Shown here in pieces: positions 52,356-61,024 of a stretch of 64,000 nucleotides of DNA. This DNA is from Runella sp. MFBS21 (GTDB lineage Bacteria > Bacteroidota > Bacteroidia > Cytophagales > Spirosomataceae). The stretch is from positions 413,744 to 477,743 of the forward strand of contig NZ_JARNTW010000002.1 in the NCBI RefSeq assembly GCF_029433105.1. The letters are read 5' to 3'. The notes beneath the pieces are model-generated. The model ran no database searches and had not been told where the DNA came from. It was given only the letters and a program-made list of their open reading frames with translations. Made by a program: the position numbers and the translations under genes. Each line of letters starts with the position of its first letter. Position 1 is the stretch's first letter.

Positions 52356-53852
52356 TTAGTCTTTAATAATCACAGATTCTACTTTGAGATAATCGGCTAT
52401 TTTTTGAATAGTAGAGGCATGATGCCCCACGCCCAAAGCAAAATGGTGAGTAGGGCCTTCTTGAATCCAGCGCTTTAAGAAAGTGCGCACATCGGGTTTG
52501 AAAAAACCGCGCGTATTGGTATTGCCAGTGGGCGGGATAGGCCCTGCAATAGATTCACCTTCAGCAATGATAAACTTCATCTTTCCTTCGAAAGTGGAGT
52601 TGATACTGAGCATAGTGATAGGACCTTCTTTGATTTTAAACTCAACCCCCGCTCCAAAACCAGGTTTGCCGTGGTATTTTTTTAAACTACGCAACACGGG
52701 CTGTCCTTCAGCAATAGCGATATTGTGAGGGCCATCGTGCCCTACCAACACAAAATCTTCTTTGAAATCGACAGGGTGAAACTCCGCAAAACTGCCCCCA
52801 ATCCCCAATCGCTCCATAATGAGCATTGCAATGCAAGTCTTGAGGTCAGATTCGCCACACATCGGAAAACCAGCGCCTTGTAAAAGCGAATTGCCCACAA
52901 TCAAATTAGACATGACGACGCGGGTATCACTCTCATCAGGACCGTCATAATAGTAGGCCAAACCGTCTAATTTTTTGGCTTTTACAAACTTCTCCAGAGC
53001 CACTGTTACTTGGGCTGCAATGTGTAAATCCGAATCACGAAGCTTTTCAGAAATGGGGTCGGAGACGGGGTCTGGTGTGTCAAAAAAAGCCAAGATTCGC
53101 TCTTTGACGGTATTTATTTCCGAATCAGTTGCATTGTAATATTGTGATACGATCTCGTGGGCTTCGCATTGTACGATGTGCAATCCAAAATGAGCCGTGA
53201 GCATGGTAGAATCTGAGTGCATATCAAGCATAGCTTCGATAGGGTGCCCAATGTGCCCAATTTTGGAGGTTTTGAGATCGTGCAATACGGCTGCGATACG
53301 GCAATATTCTTCAATTTCGGCTTCGGCGGCAGGGTCGTCGTAGAGAGTTCCGATAATCATCTGTGGTACTTTCTTACCCATTCTTACCGCTACTCCTGCA
53401 AATTCGGGCAAGGCACAAATGTCGTCGTTGTAAAGCTGTAAATAAGTAGAAGCATTGCTATAATCCATGGCTTTGTCGGGCTGCAAGGCCACAAGCACAA
53501 TGGGGATGTTGATACTTTTGATAATCACCCCAAACGTGCTTGAAGTAGCATAAGTGAGCATGTCACAAAAAATCAAATCCAAATTGGCGGCGTTGAGCTT
53601 AGGGACAATATCATAGGCTTTGTTGACATCATCTACTAGCCCAAAATCGATAATTTCGACGTAACCTAATCCCTGGAGTTTTTCGATAAATACAGCCTGC
53701 TTTTGGTACATATCTTCCAATAATCCCTCAAACTGCCCCCAGTATTTGAAATAGCCTACTCCAAACACCCCAATGCGAGGACGAGTTGGATTGCGTTTTA
53801 CCACTCCTGCTCTGGCTAGCGTATCTATCTCTATAGCGTGGTTATTCTTCAT
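52356..53852 (-). CDS. L-arabinose/L-fucose-isomerase-like protein
   Basis: A 498-residue cytoplasmic protein related to L-arabinose isomerase (AraA) and L-fucose isomerase (FucI). The Rossmann-like N-terminus has GVFGVGYFKYWGQFEGLLEDM. The C-terminal half has IVGNSLLQGAGFPMCGESDLKTCIAMLIMERLG and VDFKEDFVLVGHDGPHNIAIAEGQ, which hold the metal-binding Glu and His of the fold. Sequence differs enough from AraA that the sugar is uncertain; L-rhamnose or another sugar released by this locus is possible. A motif at 53885-53898 just upstream recurs before the MFS gene. Confidence 0.85.
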   Translation of the reverse strand: MKNNHAIEIDTLARAGVVKRNPTRPRIGVFGVGYFKYWGQFEGLLEDMYQKQAVFIEKLQGLGYVEIIDFGLVDDVNKAYDIVPKLNAANLDLIFCDMLTYATSSTFGVIIKSINIPIVLVALQPDKAMDYSNASTYLQLYNDDICALPEFAGVAVRMGKKVPQMIIGTLYDDPAAEAEIEEYCRIAAVLHDLKTSKIGHIGHPIEAMLDMHSDSTMLTAHFGLHIVQCEAHEIVSQYYNATDSEINTVKERILAFFDTPDPVSDPISEKLRDSDLHIAAQVTVALEKFVKAKKLDGLAYYYDGPDESDTRVVMSNLIVGNSLLQGAGFPMCGESDLKTCIAMLIMERLGIGGSFAEFHPVDFKEDFVLVGHDGPHNIAIAEGQPVLRSLKKYHGKPGFGAGVEFKIKEGPITMLSINSTFEGKMKFIIAEGESIAGPIPPTGNTNTRGFFKPDVRTFLKRWIQEGPTHHFALGVGHHASTIQKIADYLKVESVIIKD

Positions 53853-53884
53853 TTTATGTCTTTGTGTTTTTAAAAAATTAGGTT

Positions 53885-53898
53885 GACGCACTAAGTTA
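53885..53898. promoter_or_regulatory. Operator-like motif upstream of the isomerase gene
   Basis: GACGCACTAAGTTA lies 33 bp upstream of the ATG at 53852 and matches the core ACGCACTAAGTT found before the MFS gene. AAAGGTA follows about 3 bp beyond on the plus strand, as in the MFS promoter. Confidence 0.5.
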
Positions 53899-54009
53899 AA
53901 AAAGGTATCGTTTAGCTTGTGTTACACTCTTTAGAAAAACTTCTTAAGTTTCAAATTAGAAAGTGAAAGGTATGATTGAAATTTTTAAAAAAAGATAAAA
54001 GCTTATAAA

Positions 54010-55251
54010 TCAAATAGTAATAGAGGTAGGACGCTTCTTGGGGGTATTCCATTCAATAGCCTGAATGCGTGGAATAAACATCATTAACAACCCAAAGGCG
54101 CAAGGATATAAAAGCCCCGACGCAATCCAAAGTGGACGATAAGTATACTCTTGAATCACTGCCCCCATGAGTGGATTTAATAATAAACCCGAAATCGCGC
54201 CAGCCGTGCCAGACAATCCCACTACAGTAGAGGTAGCATTTTGGCCAAACATATCAGCAATAGCGGTGATATAATTGGTAATCCAAAAACCGTGTGCTAA
54301 CATAAAAATAGACATGCAAGCAACAGCAATCTCAATAGAAGATACCCATTCGATGAGGGGTGCGGCCAAAGTGAGTGCAGCGGCGATGCCCATCACGGTT
54401 TTTCGGGCTTTATTGATAGAAAATTGTCGTGCGATAAGCTGCCCCGACAACCACCCGCCTAAGATGTTTGAAATCCCCAACGCCAAAAAAGGTATCCAAA
54501 AAAGATTACCAATACGCTCAAAAGAAAGATGTCGGACTTCGCTTAGGTACTTTGGAATCCAAAACATCATGAAATAAAAGACAGGATCTAATAAAAAACG
54601 AATAAGAATAAAAACCCACGTAGAGCGTTGACGAAGTAAGGTCAAAAAAGGAATTTTTTCAGAGATTTCTTCTTCGGCAAGTTCGGGAAGGTGTTTTTTC
54701 CAAGGAATCAAAAGCCAAACTACTACCCATGCTATCCCTACTAATCCTGGAATAAGAAAGCCACCTCTCCAGCCATAATGATTTGATAGCCAAATAGTAA
54801 GAGGAGGGGCTACCACCGCCCCTATGGCCGACCCACCAATGGCGATGCCATTGGCTAAGGCACGTTCTTTTTTATCGAACCAACGCGATACACTCCATGC
54901 TGCTCCCGGAAAACAGCCGCCTTCGCCCATGCCCAAAAAGAACCGAAAGGCGATTAGTTGGCCAAAACTGTTCATAATAGCATGTAAGCTATTGGCAATA
55001 GACCAGACTCCTACCGAAACCGCCAAGCCGAGCTTTCCTCCTACTCGGTCGATAAGCCATCCGCCTAGCGTAAACATCAGCGCATAGCTAATGAGAAAAC
55101 TCGTATTGACCATGCCATACTCAACATCGGTGATTTTGAATTCTTCCTGAATCTTGATAATAGCAATGGATAATACCTGCCTATCTAGGAAGCTTAGACC
55201 AGTTGCTATAAACAATAACCAAACGATAAGCCAGCGGATGTTTTTTTGCAT
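54010..55251 (-). CDS. MFS sugar-acid type transporter (ACS family)
   Basis: A 413-residue, twelve-helix inner-membrane symporter. Features of the anion:cation symporter group: FLDRQVLSIA in the first helix, YALMFTLGGWLIDRVGGK with the MFS motif, FRFFLGMGEGGCFPGAAWSVSRWF, then a central loop. Members carry hexuronates, galactonate or sialic acid. Here it would import the sugar or uronic acid made by the second locus, next to its isomerase. The start is at 55251. Confidence 0.92.
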   Translation of the reverse strand: MQKNIRWLIVWLLFIATGLSFLDRQVLSIAIIKIQEEFKITDVEYGMVNTSFLISYALMFTLGGWLIDRVGGKLGLAVSVGVWSIANSLHAIMNSFGQLIAFRFFLGMGEGGCFPGAAWSVSRWFDKKERALANGIAIGGSAIGAVVAPPLTIWLSNHYGWRGGFLIPGLVGIAWVVVWLLIPWKKHLPELAEEEISEKIPFLTLLRQRSTWVFILIRFLLDPVFYFMMFWIPKYLSEVRHLSFERIGNLFWIPFLALGISNILGGWLSGQLIARQFSINKARKTVMGIAAALTLAAPLIEWVSSIEIAVACMSIFMLAHGFWITNYITAIADMFGQNATSTVVGLSGTAGAISGLLLNPLMGAVIQEYTYRPLWIASGLLYPCAFGLLMMFIPRIQAIEWNTPKKRPTSITI

Positions 55252-55255
55252 TTTA

Positions 55256-55271
55256 CTTAACGCACTAAGTT
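55256..55271. promoter_or_regulatory. Palindromic operator candidate upstream of the MFS gene
   Basis: ACTTAACGCACTAAGT has inverted arms ACTTA and TAAGT around a 6-bp spacer. It starts 5 bp before the start codon and lies just downstream of the predicted transcription start, an ideal site for a repressor. Confidence 0.6.
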
Positions 55272-55279
55272 GTATATAG

Positions 55280-55310
55280 CAAAGGTATAAGCTATCTCAG
55301 ATAAAACAAA
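55280..55310 (-). promoter_or_regulatory. Consensus promoter of the MFS gene
   Basis: On the minus strand, TTTG (55310-55307), exactly 19 bp, then TACCTTTG (55287-55280): a perfect match to the Bacteroidota sigma-ABfr type consensus TTTG-N19-TAnnTTTG. Transcription would start at about 55,273. Confidence 0.75.
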
Positions 55311-55390
55311 TAAAATGGTACTTTTTTTTTGTTAAATAGAAAAAACGTAAGAATAAAGGGAGTTTGGAGATTTTTGGTAAAGAAGAAAGC

Positions 55391-56146
55391 TTATTCTGAT
55401 ACAGTCATTTTGAATTTATAGCGGAATCGACCGTTGAAACTATCTTCTTCTTTTAAGACTTCTTTGGCTTTTTTAGCTATCCAAAATCGCTGATAACCCA
55501 TGTTGCGAGGTAGTGTATATTCTAGTACCCAGCAGTCAATACCTTCTATGGGCTCGCTTTTGATGACTTTGTAGAGTTCGGTGGTGGGAATGCCAAGCCC
55601 AGGGTCATGAAATTTTACTTTCAAAACTCGATTCTCCTTTAGTGGAAATAAGGGGAAAAGGACTAAGTCTGCGTGCCAGTTGAAGAAATGCCCGCTTTGG
55701 AGAGTATTTCCAAAATCCTGTTGCAGCTTTTGACGTTGGATCTCAGTTGCATTTCCTTCAATATCTAATGCTTGGTGTTCATAGTCTAACGCTATTTTTT
55801 GGGCGGTTCGTTTCCACCAAAAATGATGCTGGAGGGTACTTAAGTCATCCCCTTTGAGCAGACTAAATGCGGTATGAGAAATGGTGTCTTTTTCGTGCCA
55901 TATTTGAGAAATAGCAATCCCCTGTTTTCCTTGATAAGGCTGTTGATGTACATTGATTTGCACAAGAGTTTGATTTTGGATAGGGGAGTCGGGGCTTTGT
56001 TTGGTGTAAATCACATAAGTATGTTTTCCAAAACGTATATCTTCATGGTGTATATGGATCTGACTTACGACAATAGTGTCAGGATTTTGGGCCCCACTCT
56101 CTAAAAAGATAAGAAGCAGAAAAATAGCTGTAAGAATTGTTTTCAT
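55391..56146 (-). CDS. Secreted protein of unknown function
   Basis: A 251-residue exported protein, signal peptide ending SGAQ (about residue 20). Beta-rich, with many His and Gln residues; the C-terminal EPIEGIDCWVLEY and RFWIAKKAKEVLKEE resemble DUF3108-type or LolA-like outer-membrane-associated proteins, only weakly. It lies immediately downstream of the broken four-helix gene. Confidence 0.65.
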   Translation of the reverse strand: MKTILTAIFLLLIFLESGAQNPDTIVVSQIHIHHEDIRFGKHTYVIYTKQSPDSPIQNQTLVQINVHQQPYQGKQGIAISQIWHEKDTISHTAFSLLKGDDLSTLQHHFWWKRTAQKIALDYEHQALDIEGNATEIQRQKLQQDFGNTLQSGHFFNWHADLVLFPLFPLKENRVLKVKFHDPGLGIPTTELYKVIKSEPIEGIDCWVLEYTLPRNMGYQRFWIAKKAKEVLKEEDSFNGRFRYKFKMTVSE

Positions 56147-56162
56147 GGTTGTTTGAAGTTAT

Positions 56163-56534
56163 TTATTTGATTGTTTTCCATTCAATGAATGCCAACGCGC
56201 CCACAATGATTGCATCTATCCATAGATATACTATTCCCATCCATGTGGCCTTGGAGAGAAAGTATACCGATGAGGCGACGCAAAAAAAAGAATAAATAGC
56301 ATTACCGTAGATTAAGATTTGTATCTCTATTTTGGATTACGATTTTCTTAGCACTAAATAAAAACCATAGGCCGCAAAACTCAATGCGATAAAGCCCATC
56401 GCTGATAGTAGCTCAAGTGGAAGCCGAAAGTAGGGCTGCAAGAAGCCTTTCAATAAAAATAAACCTATGGCTGCCATAGAGGCTGCACTAGCATCGAGAC
56501 AAAGCAGTTTTTTGAGGCGAGAGGAAGGATACAT
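56163..56534 (-). pseudogene. Four-helix membrane protein gene split by an in-frame stop
   Basis: The 65-codon frame 56337-56534 (MYPSSRLKKLLCLDASAASM... ending FYLVLRKS) stops at TAA, 56337-56339, but the same frame stays open for 57 further codons to TAA at 56163-56165. The second half has IYGNAIYSFFCVASSVYF and WIDAIIVGALAFIEWKTIK. Joined, they give a 123-residue, four-helix protein like a known small membrane family with an LDA opening, a central GNA(L/I) motif and LE near the end. A single base change at the stop would restore it. The frame's earlier TTG start at 56540 is not used. Confidence 0.75.
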
Positions 56535-56613
56535 AGACAATAGTTCCGTAAAATTTTAAACTTCAAAAATACTAGCTATTGTGTGTTTCTATTTGAGGAG
56601 TTGACAAGCTTTC

Positions 56614-57453
56614 TCAAATCCTAGGCAGCCACATTCCCATTGTGGCACCAAAGATGCCGATCGTCATGAGTGTTGTTAAAACTAAAATCACAACAATAGT
56701 AAGAACTCGAAAAAGTGGGCGGGTGGTTTTTTGTTGGGCTTTGAGATACATTTCAAATACAATCAACGAAATAGGAAGGGCATAGGTAAATACCGACAAA
56801 AACCATAAGAATGGGCCGTCGAATGTTTTTGGGTCAAAGCCAGCTGGGCCGCCATTAAGCAGTAGCCATGCCATCAAACTTACTCTAAAAAACCATACGC
56901 CATTGGCAACGAGGTATAGACGAATGGCCCATTGGCGATGAAGGGCAAAGTTGCGTTGGAGAGCATAGCGGAGCGCAAGCATTGCAAATGCAATGATGTA
57001 GAGAGCTTGCACCGAAATAGCAATATGTTGTAAAAGTCCTCCTACGGCTCCTCTGGTCCATACCATCACAAGGCCGTCAATACCTATAAGAATTGCCGTG
57101 AAAATATAAAAACGCCCTAACACCCTATGAAACATTCGGAATCGAGTCCGGATTTGGGGAATGAGTTGGATAGGGCCTCCTAAGACCATGATGAGCGCAA
57201 AAAAAACATGAGCTGCCACAAAGGTATTGCCCAATCCATCTCCCCTTACATACCCATGAGGTAGTACTTTGTTCCATTTTTCGAAATCTCCCGCCAAAGA
57301 TGATTTTCCATAAAATGAAGCAATGTAGTACGCAAAAATCCATTGGCCTATGGTCGCTAAAACAAACCAAAGTTTGACACTGAAGTTAAGGAGCACAATA
57401 CCTTTAAAACGGTGACGAAGTGAGGTGGCGGAAGGAATTAAAGATGTTTTCAT
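56614..57453 (-). CDS. DUF2306 membrane protein
   Basis: A 279-residue membrane protein with about seven hydrophobic segments. The segment FVAAHVFFALIMVLGGPIQLIPQIRTRFRMFHRVLGRFYIFTAILIGIDGL is typical of DUF2306, a family of unknown function, with conserved His in the helices. It lies divergently from the LytS gene. No catalytic motif seen. Confidence 0.88.
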   Translation of the reverse strand: MKTSLIPSATSLRHRFKGIVLLNFSVKLWFVLATIGQWIFAYYIASFYGKSSLAGDFEKWNKVLPHGYVRGDGLGNTFVAAHVFFALIMVLGGPIQLIPQIRTRFRMFHRVLGRFYIFTAILIGIDGLVMVWTRGAVGGLLQHIAISVQALYIIAFAMLALRYALQRNFALHRQWAIRLYLVANGVWFFRVSLMAWLLLNGGPAGFDPKTFDGPFLWFLSVFTYALPISLIVFEMYLKAQQKTTRPLFRVLTIVVILVLTTLMTIGIFGATMGMWLPRI

Positions 57454-57537
57454 GATTGAGGTTTTTGATACAAAAATGCCTCAACTTCTCTATGTTAGAA
57501 GCGCTTTTATGATAGGGTAAATGTCCGTTGATGTGGT

Positions 57538-57591
57538 TTGGTTGACGTTAAACCGTTGTTGGTTGACGTTCATGGAAATAGTGTTGACCAG
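57538..57591. promoter_or_regulatory. Three GTTGAC repeats at 21-bp spacing, LytTR-type site
   Basis: GTTGAC starts at 57541, 57562 and 57583, a 21-bp step. The first two are part of a 12-bp perfect repeat, TTGGTTGACGTT (57538-57549 and 57559-57570). LytTR proteins (AgrA, AlgR, BlpR types) bind direct repeats about 21 bp apart. The array lies 62 bp upstream of the lytS start. Confidence 0.65.
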
Positions 57592-57652
57592 AAAGCTATT
57601 CTTTGGTCTATTTGTATAATTTTACGAATGGTTAATATTGATTATCAGCGGA

Positions 57653-58699
57653 ATGATTAGCAATCAACTCAAGACTAGTCTTTGGATTATTCTTTCCTAT
57701 TTTGCCATTTGGTTTGTGGCTTTGGCTTTTGAATGCAATGGCGAATGGAAATGCTTTCTCACTGCCGTGGCCATTTTTTCTTGGGCGGTGAGTTTTGTTT
57801 CTTTGTTAAACCTCTTTTTGTTTCATCAAGCCATTCCTTTTATCCGGACCCAGCGCAGAAAGTGGTTATGGAATATACTGCTGATTGTTATGATGCTGCT
57901 TTTGCTCAATTTAGGTTTCGTGGCGTGGTGCAAAGTGGCAGCCAAAGTATTTGACCTTGCACCTTTAGATCAAATGGAATTTACGGTCAAAAGTGCTAGT
58001 ACGCGGTTTTTCTTTCAATTGGTGGGGATTGTTTATTTTTCATTGGCCAAATTGATAGTAGATTCTTATGAGTTGAGGCTCAAAAACCAGCGGTTGGTAA
58101 TAGAAAAACAAAACTCAGAATTGAGTTTTCTGAAATCTCAAATCAACCCTCATTTTCTCTTCAATACCCTCAACAATATTTATTCGTTGACCCGAGACAA
58201 GTCTGAGCACGCTCCTCACAATGTGTTACGACTTTCGGAAATGCTTCGCTATATGCTCTACGAAACAGGCGGAGGACTGGTAAGAGCCGACAAAGAAATC
58301 AAAATTATCGAAGACTATCTTGAATTGGAGCGAATGCGCTACGATGATTCGTTGGAGATTCGATTTTCGGTACAGACCGACAACCAACAGCAATTGATTC
58401 CGCCGTTGCTTATGATTCCGTTGGTTGAAAATGCTTTCAAACATGGGGTGTCGGAAACACTACATCGGGCTTTTGTTCATATTGCGCTTACGATTCGGGG
58501 GCATCAGCTTGCCTTAGAAATCGAAAATTCTAAAGATGAAAATGAAGAAATAGTTACGTCCAAAGAGGGGATTGGCATCAAAAACATTCGCCGTCAATTA
58601 GAATTGTTGTTTGGAAAGCACCAGCTTCAACTCGAAAATCGCGGGCAAACGTTTTTTACATATCTTTCGATTGACCTCAACAGCTATGCAAACAATTAG
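57653..58699 (+). CDS. LytS-type sensor histidine kinase
   Basis: A 348-residue membrane kinase with about four hydrophobic segments in the first 150 residues, then the His_kinase domain: LKSQINPHFLFNTLNNIYSL with the phosphorylated His, RLSEMLRYMLYE, and an ATPase domain (PLLMIPLVENAFKHGV, KEGIGIKNIRRQLELLFG). The frame begins with a TTG at 57638; the ATG at 57653 is preferred. It overlaps the regulator gene by 14 bp. Confidence 0.94.
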   Translation: MISNQLKTSLWIILSYFAIWFVALAFECNGEWKCFLTAVAIFSWAVSFVSLLNLFLFHQAIPFIRTQRRKWLWNILLIVMMLLLLNLGFVAWCKVAAKVFDLAPLDQMEFTVKSASTRFFFQLVGIVYFSLAKLIVDSYELRLKNQRLVIEKQNSELSFLKSQINPHFLFNTLNNIYSLTRDKSEHAPHNVLRLSEMLRYMLYETGGGLVRADKEIKIIEDYLELERMRYDDSLEIRFSVQTDNQQQLIPPLLMIPLVENAFKHGVSETLHRAFVHIALTIRGHQLALEIENSKDENEEIVTSKEGIGIKNIRRQLELLFGKHQLQLENRGQTFFTYLSIDLNSYANN

Positions 58700-59378
58700 G
58701 TGTATCATCATCGAAGACGAACCGTTGGCGGTCAAAATCTTACTAGATTATATAGAAGCAATTCCCTATCTTGAATGTCAGGGTATTTTTCGGGAGGCAA
58801 TCGGGGCGGGCGTGTTTTTACAAACGACTGCCGTTAATCTTATTTTTTTAGATATACATTTGCCCAAATTAAAAGGATTGGCTTTTTTGCGAACACTTGC
58901 ACATCCGCCAGCGGTGATTGTGACTACTGCTTATCATCAGTACGCCATAGAGGGGTTTGAATTGAGTGTGGTAGATTATTTGTTAAAGCCCTTTTCATTT
59001 GAACGGTTTGTAGCAGCAGTCAACAAAGTGCCTAAATACCTCCTACCTACGTTGGTTGTGGGTAAAGAAATTCTCTCAAAAGAAGCAGCTTTGTTTGTGA
59101 GTATTGAACGTAAGAAAGTAAAAATCGTGCTCGATACATTGCTATACATAGAAAGCGCCCGTGAATACATTCGCATCGTAACAACACAAGGGGAGTTCCG
59201 CGCCAAAATCAGTACCCACGAAATGGAAGCCTTACTGCCCAAGACGCAATTTGTAAGAATTCACCGTTCGTTTATCGTAGCAGTCGACAAAATTGAGGTC
59301 TTTACCAAAGAAGAAGTCACGATTCAAGGTCAAGCTATTCCGATTGGGAAGGCATACAAAGAGGCACTTTTACTTTGA
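58686..59378 (+). CDS. LytTR-family response regulator
   Basis: A 230-residue regulator. Receiver domain (residues 1-115): IIIEDEPLAVKIL, LIFLDIHLPKLKG with the phospho-Asp, VVDYLLKPFSFERF. LytTR DNA-binding domain (about 130-230): ERKKVKIVLDTLLYIESAREYIRIVTTQGEFRAKISTHEMEALL and QFVRIHRSFIVAVDKIEVF. Start set at the ATG at 58686 inside the LytS gene. Autoregulation through the 21-bp repeats upstream of the operon is likely. Confidence 0.94.
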   Translation: MQTIRCIIIEDEPLAVKILLDYIEAIPYLECQGIFREAIGAGVFLQTTAVNLIFLDIHLPKLKGLAFLRTLAHPPAVIVTTAYHQYAIEGFELSVVDYLLKPFSFERFVAAVNKVPKYLLPTLVVGKEILSKEAALFVSIERKKVKIVLDTLLYIESAREYIRIVTTQGEFRAKISTHEMEALLPKTQFVRIHRSFIVAVDKIEVFTKEEVTIQGQAIPIGKAYKEALLL

Positions 59379-59403
59379 TTTGTTCAAACCTATTATTCAA
59401 AAA

Positions 59404-59443
59404 AATACCCGACGCGCTCAATAAAGACGGCACGTCGGGTATT
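59404..59443 (+). terminator. Terminator after the LytTR operon
   Basis: An 11-bp stem, AATACCCGACG (59404-59414) with CGTCGGGTATT (59433-59443), 26 bp after the stop codon. Confidence 0.65.
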
Positions 59444-59529
59444 TGATAGATTGATAACACCACAAAAAACGAAAAGTATTCGTTTGAGTAATAATTTTCG
59501 TCTGAATGTTACAAATGTTATAATTTATC

Positions 59530-59573
59530 CTTAAAAAGTGATTAAATAGGGCTTAAAGTTTACTTAAAAAATA
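59530..59573. promoter_or_regulatory. Array of four TTAA boxes at 11-bp spacing in a convergent gap
   Basis: CTTAAAAAGTG, ATTAAATAGGG, CTTAAAGTTTA, CTTAAAAAATA in consecutive 11-bp steps: the most regular of the four arrays. It lies between the terminator of the LytTR operon and the stop of the metallophosphoesterase gene, where no promoter is expected. No gene is visible in 59,444-59,661. Confidence 0.5.
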
Positions 59574-59661
59574 GAATATAAGAAACTAAGCTGGATTAAT
59601 TGATACAATAAGTTATATTCTAGCCCCAGCCTTTAGACTAAAGCCCTTTTTACACATTTAC

Positions 59662-60876
59662 TTAGGCTTTGCGTTTGAGATTAAACTTCCCTACTATTTC
59701 GCCATCATCTCTAATCATTTGCAGATTTAATTCTTTGGAGGTAGCGTGAAGCTTGATAAGGGTACGGTTGCCTTCTACGGGGCCGCCACCAATCACGATA
59801 GGGTAGTTGTGAGTGTTATCAGGCTCGTGAGTGGCATAGCGGTGCGTATGTCCTGAAATTTGTAAATCTATTTTGGCTTTATTGAGCACTGGACCAAATA
59901 CTTTTTGGCAATGCATCGGTCCATGCCAATCGCCTGAGTGAAAAGGCGAAATATGAATCAAGACGACACGGAAAGGGGCTTTTTTGAATTCGGGCGTTTC
60001 GATTTCTTGTTCGAGCCATTTTTTTTGAATTTCGCGATAGCGGTCAAAAGCCGACAGCCCTCCATACTCCCAATTGTCGTCGGTTTTGTCTTCGCCTGCA
60101 TCTAGTACCACAAATCTCACAGGTCCACGGGTAAAAGCATAATAAAATCTATTGTTGGGAGAGGCAAAATACTGAGTCAATTGCCTTGAAAAAGCACCTC
60201 TTACCTCATGATTGCCTTGCACAAAAACAAAGGGACGCTCCGTAGAAAATACGTCGCCGCAAGGTTTGAGGAGATGTTCGATGATTTGGGTTTCGTTATT
60301 GGTGGTTTCGAAAGTATCGCCGTTGAAGACAACAAAGTCAAAATCGCGGGTATTTCCCGAAAATCCATGACGATAGAGGAGTTGAGGAATGGTTTGGGGG
60401 CGATCATGGATGTCGTTAAAAACCACCATTTTAAACTCCTCCTCGTTGGCAGCAGGTGTTTTGAAAGAGTAAATTCCGCTCATGATCGTTTCGCCAAAAT
60501 GTACCTTAGAGCCAGTATAACCCAAGATTTCGGTCGATACAATCCGGTATTTGTGATTTGCTCCTGCCGTAAGTCCCGAAATCGTAATTTTATTGATACG
60601 ATTGTTGGCTTCGACAAGGCCGTCTTGATACGCGAAGGCTTTTTTGCTAAGATAAGCCCCTTCGCCATATTCTACCCAACTAAGGCTATTTTTGTGGGTA
60701 ATCCACATGATTGTTATCTCATCCGACAATAAATTTTGGAGATATGGGCCTGCGACAAAACGATTTTTCTCTTCCAAAACAGCTCCTGGAGCCGCTTCAG
60801 CCGCTAATACTGGTAGAGTAGTTAAGGTACCAAGTTGAGCAAACTTTTCTAAAAACTTTCTTCGATTGGTCGACAT
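59662..60876 (-). CDS. Tat-exported metallophosphoesterase
   Basis: A 404-residue exported protein with a twin-arginine signal, NRRKFLEKFAQLG. An N-terminal fibronectin-like domain (GPYLQNLLSDEITIMWITH) resembles that of purple acid phosphatases. The calcineurin-like domain has FNDIHDRP, VFNGDTFE, GNHEVRG and ISGHTHRYATH with the metal-binding His and Asp residues. It would release phosphate from organic phosphates outside the cytoplasm (inference). It lies 149 bp downstream of the PVC-type gene, with a palindromic element between. Confidence 0.93.
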   Translation of the reverse strand: MSTNRRKFLEKFAQLGTLTTLPVLAAEAAPGAVLEEKNRFVAGPYLQNLLSDEITIMWITHKNSLSWVEYGEGAYLSKKAFAYQDGLVEANNRINKITISGLTAGANHKYRIVSTEILGYTGSKVHFGETIMSGIYSFKTPAANEEEFKMVVFNDIHDRPQTIPQLLYRHGFSGNTRDFDFVVFNGDTFETTNNETQIIEHLLKPCGDVFSTERPFVFVQGNHEVRGAFSRQLTQYFASPNNRFYYAFTRGPVRFVVLDAGEDKTDDNWEYGGLSAFDRYREIQKKWLEQEIETPEFKKAPFRVVLIHISPFHSGDWHGPMHCQKVFGPVLNKAKIDLQISGHTHRYATHEPDNTHNYPIVIGGGPVEGNRTLIKLHATSKELNLQMIRDDGEIVGKFNLKRKA

Positions 60877-60920
60877 CCTTATTGTTTTATTTTTTCTATA
60901 ATATACCTATATCAGCTCAA

Positions 60921-61024
60921 GTCGGAGACATGAGGCCGATTGCGTACCGACATCATGTCGGTACGAGCGATAGCTTGACCCAAACTGTTATTTGGGTCAA
61001 AACGGGTATTGCGTCTCCGACGCA
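60921..61024. repeat. Dispersed palindromic element, largest copy
   Basis: Nested inverted repeats: outer arms GTCGGAGAC (60921-60929) and GTCTCCGAC (61013-61021); inside, CGTACCGACAT/ATGTCGGTACG (60943-60953 with 60955-60965) and GACCCAAA/TTTGGGTC (60977-60984 with 60991-60998). Bases 61005-61024 are identical to 31936-31955, GGTATTGCGTCTCCGACGCA. It lies between two minus-strand genes. Confidence 0.75.
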
